Shown here: positions 38,045 to 46,362 of the stretch, piece by piece | Numbering within the stretch: position 1 is the first letter of the stretch | Layout of the letters: every line of letters starts with the position of its first letter | Assembly (NCBI GenBank): GCA_015057025.1 | Contig: SVFD01000005.1 | Span: 62,001 to 126,000, forward strand | Length of the DNA stretch: 64,000 bases | DNA from: Lachnospiraceae bacterium | GTDB lineage: Bacteria; Bacillota; Clostridia; Lachnospirales; Lachnospiraceae | Direction of reading: 5' to 3' | Program-made: the position numbers and the translations under genes | The notes under the pieces: generated by a model | Told to the model about the DNA's origin: nothing | Seen by the model: the letters and a program-made list of their open reading frames with translations, nothing else | Database searches by the model: none

Positions 38045-38203
38045 ATGAAGGAAAATTACAACGATAAGTCATACAATGCTTACAATGAAAACAAATCACA
38101 GAACAGTACAAAGAATAACTCAAAGAACAATGCGAAGAACGCTTCTAAGAACAACTATTCCGATAAGGCAGAAAATAAGTCAAATTACAATAAAGAATAC
38201 TAA
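38045..38203 (+). CDS. Small Asn/Lys-rich hydrophilic protein
   Basis: 52 residues starting MKENYNDKSYNAYNENKSQN and ending SNYNKEY. Asn and Lys together make up more than half of the residues, with Ser and Tyr filling most of the rest; KN/NN repeats give a disordered composition. A strong GGAAGGAG site, a hairpin-rich leader upstream and a terminator downstream show that it is a real, independently expressed gene. Comparable small Asn/Lys/Ser-rich proteins occur in Lachnospiraceae, but I do not know a function. Confidence 0.75.
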   Translation: MKENYNDKSYNAYNENKSQNSTKNNSKNNAKNASKNNYSDKAENKSNYNKEY

Positions 38204-38224
38204 TAAGAAAAGTATCGCATAAGC

Positions 38225-38269
38225 AAAAAAGGGATTGCAGCTTCCGAAAGAAATTGCAATCCCTTTTGT
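38225..38269. terminator. Bidirectional terminator after the Asn/Lys-rich protein
   Basis: AAAAAAGGGATTGCA pairs with TGCAATCCCTTTT. It can also end the convergent rubrerythrin transcript. Confidence 0.9.
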
Positions 38270-38277
38270 TTTATATT

Positions 38278-38814
38278 TTAGTAATTTTCAGCATGAATCT
38301 CAAAGTAGGCCTGAGGATGAGCACAGGTAGGGCAAATTTCGGGAGCGTTGGTTCCAACCACGATATGACCGCAGTTACGGCATTCCCAAACCTTAACTTC
38401 ACTCTTCTTAAATACTTCTGCTGTTTCAACATTGTGTAACAATGCCCGGTAACGTTCTTCATGGTGCTTCTCGATTTCAGCAACCATACGGAATTTAGCA
38501 GCTAACTCAGGAAAGCCTTCTTCTTCTGCAGTCTTGGCAAAACCTGCATACATGTCGGTCCATTCGTAGTTCTCGCCTGCAGCTGCAGAAACAAGATTTT
38601 CTGCTGTATTGCCGATACCTTCCAATTCCTTAAACCATAATTTAGCGTGTTCCTTCTCGTTATCAGCTGTCTTTAAGAAAAGGGCAGCAATCTGCTCATA
38701 ACCTTCCTTTTTTGCCTTGGAAGCAAAATAAGTGTATTTGTTTCTGGCCTCTGATTCACCGGAAAAAGCAGCCATAAGATTTTTTTCTGTTTGTGTACCT
38801 GCGTATTTAGACAT
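38278..38814 (-). CDS. rbr: Rubrerythrin
   Basis: 178 residues. The N-terminal ferritin-like domain has the di-iron ligands in [14 protein letters not shown] near residue 20, and [12 protein letters not shown] and [11 protein letters not shown] for the other helices. The C-terminal rubredoxin-like domain has WECRNCGH and [12 protein letters not shown], four cysteines for one iron. It reduces hydrogen peroxide in anaerobes. A GGAGGT site precedes the start. Its neighbour upstream on the same strand is a NifX-like protein, 155 bp away. Confidence 0.97.
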   Translation of the reverse strand: MSKYAGTQTEKNLMAAFSGESEARNKYTYFASKAKKEGYEQIAALFLKTADNEKEHAKLWFKELEGIGNTAENLVSAAAGENYEWTDMYAGFAKTAEEEGFPELAAKFRMVAEIEKHHEERYRALLHNVETAEVFKKSEVKVWECRNCGHIVVGTNAPEICPTCAHPQAYFEIHAENY

Positions 38815-38969
38815 AGATATACCTCCTTTTTTATTACTATGGTCTTATTATAATTTTTTTAAACAATCTTGTCTATTTTTTTAAAAAATTTTTATGACAA
38901 TTCTCATTAAAAATGTAAAATTAATGATAAAAAGGATTTCGGTGTTAAATTAGAAAGCGCGCAGTGTTA

Positions 38970-39368
38970 TTAATGGCAGCTGTGGCTTCCGCAACCGTGA
39001 TTTCCGCAATTATGTCCTTCACCATGGTCATGTCCGTGGTGATTGCACTGCACGTTAGGATTGAATTCCAGATTTCCGGCCAGATAAGCTTCTACTGCTG
39101 CATCAGCATTGCCGGATGCACCGCCATAGAGCTTAATGCCTGCTTCTGCCAAAGCCATTTGCGCGCCGCCTCCGATGCCGCCGCAAATTAAAACTTCAAT
39201 ATTGTTTAAGGATAAAAATCCCGCCAAAGCACCATGTCCCTGACCGTTCGTGTCTACTACATAGCTTTTTGCAATAGTGTTATTTTCGATTTCGTATACC
39301 TTAAACTGCTCCGTATGTCCGAAATGTTGAAAAATTTGTCCGTTTTCATATGTAACTGCAATATTCAT
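38970..39368 (-). CDS. NifX/NifB-type (dinitrogenase iron-molybdenum cofactor) family protein with metal-binding tail
   Basis: 132 residues. The first 100 match the small NifX/NafY-like fold: MNIAVTYENGQIFQHFGHTE and ICGGIGGGAQMALAEAGIKLYGGASG. The tail (about 103-132) is dense in His, Cys and Gly with HHGHDHGEGHNCGNHGCGS, a probable metal-binding stretch. Stand-alone members are common in non-nitrogen-fixing clostridia, so it need not have a nitrogenase role. It may bind a metal or cluster; the neighbouring rubrerythrin hints at iron or stress biology, by context only. Confidence 0.85.
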   Translation of the reverse strand: MNIAVTYENGQIFQHFGHTEQFKVYEIENNTIAKSYVVDTNGQGHGALAGFLSLNNIEVLICGGIGGGAQMALAEAGIKLYGGASGNADAAVEAYLAGNLEFNPNVQCNHHGHDHGEGHNCGNHGCGSHSCH

Positions 39369-39551
39369 TTTTATTTCTCCACTCCTTTATGTTATACTTA
39401 TAAAAGTTAACAGACATATTATAATCTAAAATGTCTAAAAGAAATTATATCACAAAAAAATAAAATTTGTGTGATAAAAAGGATATTTTCCAAATTAATA
39501 TTCATATAAAAGCAGACAATTGTAAGCGATTGAAAGACAGGGAGATAAACT

Positions 39552-40001
39552 ATGAAATTTGTAATTCAACGAGTGAAAGAAGCAAAAGTAGTGGTGGATG
39601 GTAAGACTACCGGTGAAATCGGTAAAGGTTTTCTTGTTTTTATCGGTGTATCCAATGAAGATACTAAAGAAATTGCAGATAAATTAGTAAAAAAGCTTCT
39701 GGGATTACGTATTTTTGCGGATGCGGAAGGAAAAACCAATCTTGCATTGGAAGATGTGAACGGAGAGTTACTTTTAGTATCCCAGTTTACGCTCTATGCA
39801 GATTGTAAAAAAGGTAACCGCCCTTCTTTTATCCGGGCGGGAGCTCCGGACTTTGCCAATGAGATGTATGAATATATCATCGCTAAATGTAAAGAGAGCG
39901 GAGTAAAAACCGAGACCGGTATCTTTGGAGCGGATATGAAGGTGTCTTTGGTGAATGACGGGCCCTTTACAATTATTTATGATTCGGAAGAGATGGTGTA
40001 G
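39552..40001 (+). CDS. dtd: D-aminoacyl-tRNA deacylase
   Basis: 149 residues beginning [38 protein letters not shown] is the substrate-binding block with the SQxT motif, and [11 protein letters not shown] carries the cross-subunit Gly-Pro-type motif (here GP near residue 138). It removes D-amino acids, and glycine from tRNA-Ala. An AGGGAG site is correctly placed upstream. It appears to be a single-gene transcript, convergent with the histidine kinase gene to its right. Confidence 0.96.
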   Translation: MKFVIQRVKEAKVVVDGKTTGEIGKGFLVFIGVSNEDTKEIADKLVKKLLGLRIFADAEGKTNLALEDVNGELLLVSQFTLYADCKKGNRPSFIRAGAPDFANEMYEYIIAKCKESGVKTETGIFGADMKVSLVNDGPFTIIYDSEEMV

Positions 40002-40031
40002 GGAGAATATTAGAGGATAATTTAAAAGTTT

Positions 40032-41333
40032 TTACAATAAAGGTAACAACATCTGAAACACATACTCACCATTTTCCGTAAAAGAACGGCATTCGCCATG
40101 ATATTTCTGTACAATTGCATTTACATTTTCGAGACCGATGCCGGAAGGGGTGTCGGTCTTTTTGGTTGAGAGAATTCTTTTCTCCTGACGTTTCAGGTTC
40201 TCCCGGCAGGGATTTTTCATTTCCATATAAAAAATTTTTTCTTTATTATGACCAATTAAGGTAATACTATTGTTGGTTGTATTTTTTTTGTTTGCTTCTA
40301 TGGCATTGTCTAATAGATTAGCCAACAATATGCAACAGTCGACCCGCTCCAAAGTGTTTAATCCATTAAGATTACCATTAAAACGGAAGGAAGTGCCGTT
40401 TTCGTTCATTTGCTCGCTTTTGATTCCGATAATCATATCCGCCGTTTCACATCCTGTAGCGAAAGCTTTTTTTCCTTCGGGGGTATTACCGCTTAAATTT
40501 GTAAAATATTCTTCTGCTGTGTCATATTCTCCTTTTGCAAGCATTTCCCGAAGTAGGAGTATATGATTTTTCCAATCATGACGAAAGCGTATGGTATCTT
40601 CCTGTGTTGCTTTGTAATCTTTAAAGAAGTTGTATTCTTCTTCGAATTGTTTCCTGTATTCTGCGGAAAGCTTGCGGTAATAGCCGGATCGCTTTCTATG
40701 ATAAACGGCATAAAGAAGTAAGATTTCGAAGGCGAAAAGAATCAGAGACGAAATCACAAAATAATAGGGATTTTCAATTTTTAAGGTGCGGATAATTCCG
40801 GCAGCAAAATAGCCTACTGCATTGAAAACAAGAAGAATAATGACTTCCAACGCATTTAAGGAAGTATTCTGTATACGACAGTCGGTATGGCGGATTAGCA
40901 ATAAAAGTATTACAAATAATAAGGGATCACACAGGATAAAAAGGGGTGTAATGACTTCACCGTTACTTGCTATAGTCTGAAAGCGATCCAGTCCGGTAAA
41001 AAGCTCCAATGTAGTAAGAATAGATCCGGTCTGGACATAAAAAAGTAAAGCCGGAACAATTAAAAGTATCGTAACAAACCGTTTGGAGCGGCACATGAGA
41101 ATAACAGCCAGCAACAGTCCCGTATTGATACCTAAAGATGCCAGCCAGTTCATTTCCTGCGGTAAAAAAGAGATGAGGATATCCATTCCAAGGAACGCTA
41201 AGGCTGTAATCAGCAAAGATTTCCCATCATAACGCATATCCCGGCCATAGACAAATTTTAAAATTAAAATGGTATTTAAGACCACAAAAACGTTGGTCAT
41301 AACCAAAATTGCAACCTGTATTACTTCTAGCAT
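40032..41333 (-). CDS. AgrC-like sensor histidine kinase (GHKL domain)
   Basis: 433 residues. Residues 1-205 contain about six membrane helices and no extracellular domain, as in AgrC/FsrC receptors. The phospho-acceptor His is in RFRHDWKNH near residue 253. The GHKL ATPase has the N-box NLLDNAIEANKK near 340 and the G-box TPSGIGLENVNAIVQKY near 405. It is 35 bp downstream of a LytTR regulator gene on the same strand. No AgrB or AgrD-like peptide gene is next to it, so its signal is unknown. Confidence 0.92.
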   Translation of the reverse strand: MLEVIQVAILVMTNVFVVLNTILILKFVYGRDMRYDGKSLLITALAFLGMDILISFLPQEMNWLASLGINTGLLLAVILMCRSKRFVTILLIVPALLFYVQTGSILTTLELFTGLDRFQTIASNGEVITPLFILCDPLLFVILLLLIRHTDCRIQNTSLNALEVIILLVFNAVGYFAAGIIRTLKIENPYYFVISSLILFAFEILLLYAVYHRKRSGYYRKLSAEYRKQFEEEYNFFKDYKATQEDTIRFRHDWKNHILLLREMLAKGEYDTAEEYFTNLSGNTPEGKKAFATGCETADMIIGIKSEQMNENGTSFRFNGNLNGLNTLERVDCCILLANLLDNAIEANKKNTTNNSITLIGHNKEKIFYMEMKNPCRENLKRQEKRILSTKKTDTPSGIGLENVNAIVQKYHGECRSFTENGEYVFQMLLPLL

Positions 41334-41368
41334 TGTAAACTCCGTTTTATATAGATTTGATGCAAAGC

Positions 41369-42106
41369 TTAAACCAAAGATTTATGCATATAGCAAAAAA
41401 TCTGACTTTGATACGCTTTTATTTTGGATTTGCTGATTGAAAGAAGCGTTCCGTTACTGATTTCTACTTTGTTTTCAAAAATTCCCCGATGATGCCTAAT
41501 ATTTACCAGGTATTTTCTATGTATGCGGTAAAAGCCATGGTTTCCGAGCTGTTCCTCATATTTGTTAAGACTCATATCGCTAATAAAGTGATTATTTTTA
41601 GTATAAACAATGGTATACTTATCTTCGGCACTAATATAGAGAATATCATTCAATGATAAATAAACACTGTTCTTTTTTTCTTTAATCAGGATTTTTTCTT
41701 TTTTATCTAAGTCCTTCTGAATGTCGGAGGTAAGGGCAAGTAAATCATCGGTTGTCACCGGTTTAAGGAGGTAACGGTAGGCGGATGCCTCATATCCTTG
41801 TATAGCATATTCTGCATAGGCAGTAGTAAAAATTAAATAGCTGTCCGGACAAATTTCCCGTATTTTTTTACCTAGACTAATGCCGTCGCTTTCCGGCAAG
41901 CGTATATCCATAAAAATAATGTCCCAAGGGGAGGTTTTGCCCTGCTCGATAGACGTTAACTGATTAATAAAATCTTCTGCGGCGGAACTGATGGTAATTT
42001 GAAAAGAGATATTATTATCAAGTTTTTGCAGGAGACTTTCCAACTGTAGAGCGTGTTCTTTTATGTCGTCGCAGATATGTACTTGACAGATTTCAATTGT
42101 TTTCAT
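41369..42106 (-). CDS. LytTR-family response regulator (AgrA-like)
   Basis: 245 residues. The receiver domain (1-130) has the acidic pair near residue 13, the phospho-acceptor Asp in IIFMDIRLPESDGI near residue 66 and KPVTTDDL near 118. The LytTR DNA-binding domain (about 145-240) contains IKEKKNSVYLSLNDILYISA and GFYRIHRKYLVNIRHH. It precedes the AgrC-like kinase in the operon. Regulators of this type bind pairs of 9-bp direct repeats separated by about 12 bp, which matches the repeats found upstream of this gene and of the neighbouring lipoprotein gene. Confidence 0.94.
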   Translation of the reverse strand: MKTIEICQVHICDDIKEHALQLESLLQKLDNNISFQITISSAAEDFINQLTSIEQGKTSPWDIIFMDIRLPESDGISLGKKIREICPDSYLIFTTAYAEYAIQGYEASAYRYLLKPVTTDDLLALTSDIQKDLDKKEKILIKEKKNSVYLSLNDILYISAEDKYTIVYTKNNHFISDMSLNKYEEQLGNHGFYRIHRKYLVNIRHHRGIFENKVEISNGTLLSISKSKIKAYQSQIFCYMHKSLV

Positions 42107-42212
42107 ACGAAAGTCCTTTGGAAATAACTAATTTAATATAACCACAATAAAAAATGCTGGGGATTTAAGCATATTAAAGTCAGTATATCAAAGGGGAGAT
42201 TTTTTTTCTACA

Positions 42213-42245
42213 TTTTCCGATAAAGCCCCGTCTTTTTCCGATAAA
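42213..42245 (-). promoter_or_regulatory. Direct-repeat operator upstream of the LytTR system
   Basis: TTTTCCGATAAA at 42213-42224 and again at 42234-42245, exactly 21 bp apart. On the coding (minus) strand each reads TTTATCGGAAAA. It lies 107 bp upstream of the regulator start, just ahead of an extended -10 TGATATACT (minus strand, 42190-42182) that lacks a good -35. The geometry is that of an activator site. Confidence 0.7.
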
Positions 42246-42288
42246 AAGAAAAACTCCCGCAGTTACTGTATAAGTAACAGGGGAGTTT
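42246..42288 (-). terminator. Terminator of the lipoprotein gene
   Basis: On the minus strand AAACTCCC / GGGAGTTT with an inner GTTACT/AGTAAC stem, followed by a T-rich run (TTTTTCTTTTT). Confidence 0.85.
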
Positions 42289-42308
42289 GCGTAACAATTG
42301 ATGGTTTA

Positions 42309-43268
42309 TTATTCAGCCTGATAATAAATATGTACTCTGTCTTCATAGATGAGGTCGCCGTTTTCGGTTTCATCACGAAGATACGTATAGAGATCATTTG
42401 TTACATAAATAACAGTTACCTGGGTTAAATTATAAGAGCTGGCAAGGTTACTTTCCATAGGCTCTACAATTAACTTACCGGCAGGTTCCTCATAAACCAT
42501 TGTATAGTAAGGAATTCCTTCACCGGTTTTGATTTGTTCTTGGAAGTCTTCTAAGGAACCATCAATTTCACCTGTATAAATAATATCCGGTTTGCCGATA
42601 ATATCAGTCATTTGGATTAAGTAAGTTCTGTCAAAAGGGCATTCGAGATTAAATACAAGATCAGGTCTTTCAGCATTGAATTCATCAATGTAATAACCTT
42701 CATGGTATTCTTCAATATAGTACTGATTGTTTGCGAGAACTTCGCTTACGCTAAGTTCAGTATCCGTAATATTATATACGGTCATGTCAATGAAATAAAC
42801 GTCTTCTTGGGTTCTGTGCATACTGATTTTAACGGAATCACCGGGTTTGATGGGATATTCAGTCTGCAAATTCAAAATTTCATTAACATCAGATGTTTCT
42901 ATTTTATCCTGCCATGAGGGATATACACGGAAATAGGTATATTCTCCGCTGGTTAAAATTTCTTCCACGGTAGCACCGGGTGTCATGCATCCAAAAAGAG
43001 TAGTTTGTGATAAGTCCTTTACTTCCTGTCCCTGAAGTCCATACTTTAACCAGAAGGGTGTTTTGCCCCATTCTTCTACAACTTCCCAGTCACCGCAGAA
43101 AGATTCTTCTTCCACCGAAGATTCCTCTGATTCAACTTCTTCAGAAGCTTCCATACTGATTACTTCTTCGCTGTCATCAGTGATATTGGTTTCATTGGTC
43201 GAACCTGAACATGCTACGAGGCCGATTACCAGTGCACATATTAATAATAAATACTTGATTTTCTTCAT
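42309..43268 (-). CDS. Hypothetical lipoprotein
   Basis: 319 residues. The signal peptide KIKYLLLICALVIGLVACSG has the lipobox LVAC near residue 20. An acidic Glu/Ser/Thr linker (about 25-58) precedes a folded domain with CGDWEVVEEWGKTPFWLKYG, and a second beta-rich part from about 125 on. Function not recognised. It lies next to the AgrC/AgrA-like genes on the same strand, with its own terminator, and has the same 21-bp-spaced direct repeats 120 bp upstream, so it is a likely target of that two-component system. Confidence 0.75.
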   Translation of the reverse strand: MKKIKYLLLICALVIGLVACSGSTNETNITDDSEEVISMEASEEVESEESSVEEESFCGDWEVVEEWGKTPFWLKYGLQGQEVKDLSQTTLFGCMTPGATVEEILTSGEYTYFRVYPSWQDKIETSDVNEILNLQTEYPIKPGDSVKISMHRTQEDVYFIDMTVYNITDTELSVSEVLANNQYYIEEYHEGYYIDEFNAERPDLVFNLECPFDRTYLIQMTDIIGKPDIIYTGEIDGSLEDFQEQIKTGEGIPYYTMVYEEPAGKLIVEPMESNLASSYNLTQVTVIYVTNDLYTYLRDETENGDLIYEDRVHIYYQAE

Positions 43269-43599
43269 TTTTTACTCCTTTTTTAAATTATTATCATTGC
43301 GTTTTATAAAAGAAAGTGTTATGCGATATAAAATATCAAGACAGATATTAGCAAAGACGTATTTGAAATAAAAGAGAGTGGGGAGACTTTTCCGATAAAG
43401 AGGCGGATATTTCCGATAAAAGAAATAAAACGTCTTGTTCAAGCGCTATTGTGGTAGGAAAATGACACAATCTTATTACAAAACAAACATTCAATGTACG
43501 ATTGTTATAAAATTCTTATAAAAAGTTATAGTAATATTCGAAGAATAATACTAAAATCACATTGCAAACCTACATGAAGGAGTATATGATATAACTACT
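43269..43599. promoter_or_regulatory. Divergent intergenic region: lipoprotein and MATE gene
   Basis: 331 bp. The left part holds the lipoprotein leader and an extended -10 candidate on the minus strand (TGCTAATAT, 43353-43345). The direct repeats at 43388-43420 follow. The right part is AT-rich and must contain the MATE promoter, which I cannot place. GAAGGAG at 43576-43582 is followed first by a three-codon reading frame (ATG ATA TAA, 43586-43594) and only then by the MATE start. Confidence 0.5.
43388..43420 (-). promoter_or_regulatory. Direct-repeat operator upstream of the lipoprotein gene
   Basis: TTTTCCGATAAA at 43388-43399 and ATTTCCGATAAA at 43409-43420, again exactly 21 bp apart. 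Same sequence, spacing and orientation as the repeats before the LytTR regulator gene. Confidence 0.7.
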
Positions 43600-44970
43600 A
43601 TGGATAAATTACAGAAAAAAGAGTTTTATAAAAAGTTAATAAAATTAGTAATCCCTATGGCATTTCAGCAGCTGATGCTTGCTTTGGTTGGAGTGTCGGA
43701 CGCGGTAATGATGGTATTTTTGAATCAGGATGCTTTATCGGCAGTATCGTTAGCTACGCAGGTAATGTTTGTTTTTACACTGTTTGAGTTCGCCATAACT
43801 TCCGGTGTGTCAATTTTTGCGGCGCAGTATTGGGGAATTGGTGATAAAGATTCTATTGAGCGGATTCTTGGAATCGGTTTAAAAGCAACCGTTCTGGTAT
43901 CTCTGCCCTTTACTTTGGGAGCTATGTTTGTTCCTGAGTTTATGATGAAAGCATTTGCATCGGACCCTGCGCTGATTGAAGGAGGTGCTGTTTATTTAAG
44001 ATACGTGGCACTTTCTTATCTGTTTCTTGCAATTTCCCAAGTATATCTTACTATTATGAAAAACTGCGAGAAAGCCGGAATGTGTGCAATCATCAGTGCA
44101 GTTTCGGTAGTTATTAATATTGTTTTTAATGCGTTCCTTATCTTCGGTATCGGACCTTTTCCTGAGATGGGGATTGCCGGAGCGGCGGTTGCAACCGTTA
44201 TTTCCAAGCTGGTGGAGATGGTGTGGGCATTAATTATTATGTTTATGCCGGACAATGTCAAAATTCGTATGAAATATGTACTCCGTAACGATAAAGTTCT
44301 TCTAAAAGACTTTTGGAAATATACTCTCCCCATTTTTGGCAACCAGTTGGGTTGGGGCTTAGGTTTTACCATGTATTCTGTTATTATGGGGCACATGGGC
44401 AGTGATGCCGCAGCAGCCAATTCCATTGCAAACATCGTAAAAAATCTTGCTATTTGTGTATGTACCGGTGTGTCTATTGCAAGCAGCGTTATGGTGGGAG
44501 CTTTGCTTGGGCAGGGTAAAAGAGATTTGGCTAAGGCATACGGCAATCTTTTATTAAAAATTGCTATTATAACCGGAGTAATTGCGGGGGCTGTTATTCT
44601 CTGCGTGATTCCTTTTGTATCATTATTTACGGGGCTTACCGAGACAGCTCAAGGCTATTTACAGGTTATGCTGATTGTCTGCTCCTACTATGTAATCGGA
44701 AAATCAATTAATATGACAGTTGTGGCGGGTATTTTCCCAGCCGGCGGCGATTCGCGTTTTGGTTGTATTTGTGATATTACTACCATGTGGGCCGTTACGG
44801 TGCCTATCGGTTTAGTTGCGGCATTTCTTTTAAAACTTCCGGTATTGTGGGTATATATTTTAATCAATACCGACGAAATCATTAAGCTTCCGGCGGTATT
44901 CTGGAACTTCCGTCGATACAAGTGGCTTAAGAATTTAACAAGAACAGATGGTAAGCTTGCGGAAGAATAA
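43600..44970 (+). CDS. MATE family efflux transporter
   Basis: 456 residues with about 12 membrane helices. The N-terminal LVIPMAFQQLMLALVGVSDAVMMVFL and the repeated AVSLATQVMFVFTLFEFAITSG and KYTLPIFGNQLGWGLGF (start of the second half, near residue 240) fit the NorM/DinF-like MATE fold. Members export drugs or metabolites using Na+ or H+. The start ATG at 43600 is 17 bases beyond the best ribosome site, which is unusual. An AraC-type regulator gene follows 72 bp later on the same strand. Confidence 0.92.
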   Translation: MDKLQKKEFYKKLIKLVIPMAFQQLMLALVGVSDAVMMVFLNQDALSAVSLATQVMFVFTLFEFAITSGVSIFAAQYWGIGDKDSIERILGIGLKATVLVSLPFTLGAMFVPEFMMKAFASDPALIEGGAVYLRYVALSYLFLAISQVYLTIMKNCEKAGMCAIISAVSVVINIVFNAFLIFGIGPFPEMGIAGAAVATVISKLVEMVWALIIMFMPDNVKIRMKYVLRNDKVLLKDFWKYTLPIFGNQLGWGLGFTMYSVIMGHMGSDAAAANSIANIVKNLAICVCTGVSIASSVMVGALLGQGKRDLAKAYGNLLLKIAIITGVIAGAVILCVIPFVSLFTGLTETAQGYLQVMLIVCSYYVIGKSINMTVVAGIFPAGGDSRFGCICDITTMWAVTVPIGLVAAFLLKLPVLWVYILINTDEIIKLPAVFWNFRRYKWLKNLTRTDGKLAEE

Positions 44971-45042
44971 TTTATAAGCGGATTGTTAGAGCTACGTTTT
45001 TTACAGATAATACGTAAAGAAGAAATATAAGAGGAGTTTCTT

Positions 45043-45945
45043 ATGTGGGAGAGAGAAGTAAACAGGGTATATGCCATTGAAATTATGGATAACAACTCGG
45101 AAATTCTTGAGTATAATGAACCGGATATACCGGTAAAAGCAACCATTACTACCCAGGAAGAATATATGCAACCCATGGTAAATCACTGGCATAATGATTT
45201 TGAATTTATCCATATTTTAAGCGGTGAAATGTGGTACTGTGTTGATGGTGTAAAGTGTCGTTTGACCGCAGGACAGATGATTTTTGTAAATTCGGCAAGA
45301 ATGCATTATGGTTTTTGGGAAGACGTATATAAATGCAGATTTTCCTGTACTATTTTTCATCCCGGAATGCTGGATAGTAAGTTGTCCCATAAGTATTTAG
45401 AAGCCATTGCCGGTAAAACCATGCCGGCCTTTCTGATTTTACGACCTGAAATTATGCGTGAAAAAGAGATTATGGATATGGTAGAGAAGTTAAATATTAC
45501 CACGCGTGAGAAGAAGGACGGATATGAATTGGAAATGATGTCTCTCATCTATCGAATCTGCTTCTTGTTAAAGGATTTGGTAAAAGCCGCACCGGAAGTA
45601 ATATCTTATGTAGATGCCAAGAAGTTGGAAGCCATGCATCGTATGACCGGTTTTATTCAGCAACAGTATCAACAAAAGATTTCGCTTAATGAAATTGCTA
45701 TGGCAGGGCTTGTATCCCGTAGTGCCTGTTGCCAGATTTTTAAAAAGTTCCTAGGGAAATCTCCGGTGGAGTACCTGACGGAATATCGCATTTCCAAGAG
45801 CGTGGAATTAATTCTCGGAGGAAAAAACAGCATGACGGATATTGCCATGTTGTGCGGATTCGGTAGTTCCAGTTATTATGCGGAAACTTTTCATAAAATA
45901 TTAGGTTGTACGCCTACGGAGTATAAAATGAAGTGTAGAATGTAA
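45043..45945 (+). CDS. AraC family transcriptional regulator
   Basis: 300 residues. The N-terminal half is a cupin-type sensor (about 35-110) with HWHNDFEFIHILSGEMWYCVDG and LTAGQMIFVNSARMHYG. The C-terminal 100 residues are two helix-turn-helix motifs: ISLNEIAMAGLVSRSACCQIFKK and MTDIAMLCGFGSSSYYAETFHK, ending in CTPTEYK. The layout is that of sugar- or small-molecule-responsive AraC activators. Its neighbour, the MATE transporter, is a plausible target, but no operator is evident. Confidence 0.92.
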   Translation: MWEREVNRVYAIEIMDNNSEILEYNEPDIPVKATITTQEEYMQPMVNHWHNDFEFIHILSGEMWYCVDGVKCRLTAGQMIFVNSARMHYGFWEDVYKCRFSCTIFHPGMLDSKLSHKYLEAIAGKTMPAFLILRPEIMREKEIMDMVEKLNITTREKKDGYELEMMSLIYRICFLLKDLVKAAPEVISYVDAKKLEAMHRMTGFIQQQYQQKISLNEIAMAGLVSRSACCQIFKKFLGKSPVEYLTEYRISKSVELILGGKNSMTDIAMLCGFGSSSYYAETFHKILGCTPTEYKMKCRM

Positions 45946-46031
45946 ATTAGCATAATAATGTATGCGTATAAGATTAGATTAAGATGTCGAATTTTGTCGA
46001 AAAGTTTTATGTAGAAAAAGAGTTGCTTTTA

Positions 46032-46060
46032 TTGTTGATATAAAAATAGAGTGATACAAT
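46032..46060 (+). promoter_or_regulatory. Promoter of the type I toxin mRNA
   Basis: TTGTTG at 46032-46037, a 17-bp spacer and TACAAT at 46055-46060 preceded by TGA, making an extended -10. Confidence 0.65.
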
Positions 46061-46096
46061 ATCACTACAGAAAGTACCCATGACAGGGTGGTAGCC

Positions 46097-46147
46097 TCCC
46101 GAGTTTATGAATACCGATATATCGGAATACATAAGAAGGGAGGTGGC
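46097..46147 (+). promoter_or_regulatory. Toxin mRNA leader hairpin hiding the ribosome site
   Basis: CCTCCC at 46097-46102 is complementary to the toxin Shine-Dalgarno GGGAGG at 46138-46143. Between them CCGATA pairs with TATCGG and TATG with CATA. The fold would keep the ribosome site closed, as is usual for type I toxin mRNAs. Confidence 0.65.
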
Positions 46148-46150
46148 GCT

Positions 46151-46267
46151 ATGACAGCTTATGAAGTTATCTCGGTTTTTATAGGGATATCGGCATTATT
46201 AATGTCTTTCGGAAGTTTACTCATTGCGTTGCTTATCTTTCTCGAAAAGAGAAACAAGCATAAATAA
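46151..46267 (+). CDS. Type I toxin, putative holin-like (TxpA/BsrG-type) peptide
   Basis: 38 residues: a short start MTAYEV, one membrane helix (about 7-31, ISVFIGISALLMSFGSLLIA and on) and a basic tail EKRNKHK. This is the pattern of the holin-like toxin family (TxpA, BsrG, YonT relatives), which insert into the membrane when not silenced. The ribosome site AAGGGAGGTGG is strong but paired in the leader. An antisense transcript with legible promoter and terminator overlaps the 3' end, so the locus has all parts of a txpA/RatA-like type I toxin-antitoxin system. Confidence 0.85.
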   Translation: MTAYEVISVFIGISALLMSFGSLLIALLIFLEKRNKHK

Positions 46268-46362
46268 AAAAGCCTATCCTGTCAGCACACAGGATAGGCA
46301 ACGTCCATAAGGACAAAACCCTAAACTTGGAGCATCCACTTTGGAGTGGGTGCTTTCTCTGT
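46265..46362 (-). ncRNA. Antisense antitoxin RNA (RatA-like)
   Basis: Predicted transcript of about 98 nt, complementary to the 3' untranslated end of the toxin mRNA. Minus-strand promoter: -35 TTGAAA (46397-46392), 17-bp spacer, -10 TAATAT (46374-46369), so the start lies near 46362. It ends at a minus-strand terminator: GCCTATCCTGT / ACAGGATAGGC (46299-46272) with the T run in 46271-46264. Tail-to-tail overlap is the arrangement of RatA with txpA. Confidence 0.75.
46331..46360 (+). terminator. Terminator of the toxin mRNA
   Basis: AGCATCCACT pairs with AGTGGGTGCT (one G-U) around TTGG, followed by TTTCTCT. Confidence 0.85.

Noticed and set aside
42309-43268. Lipoprotein as an AgrD-type signal peptide precursor for the adjacent kinase
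   Set aside because: It is 319 residues with a folded, lipid-anchored domain and no AgrB protease is present.
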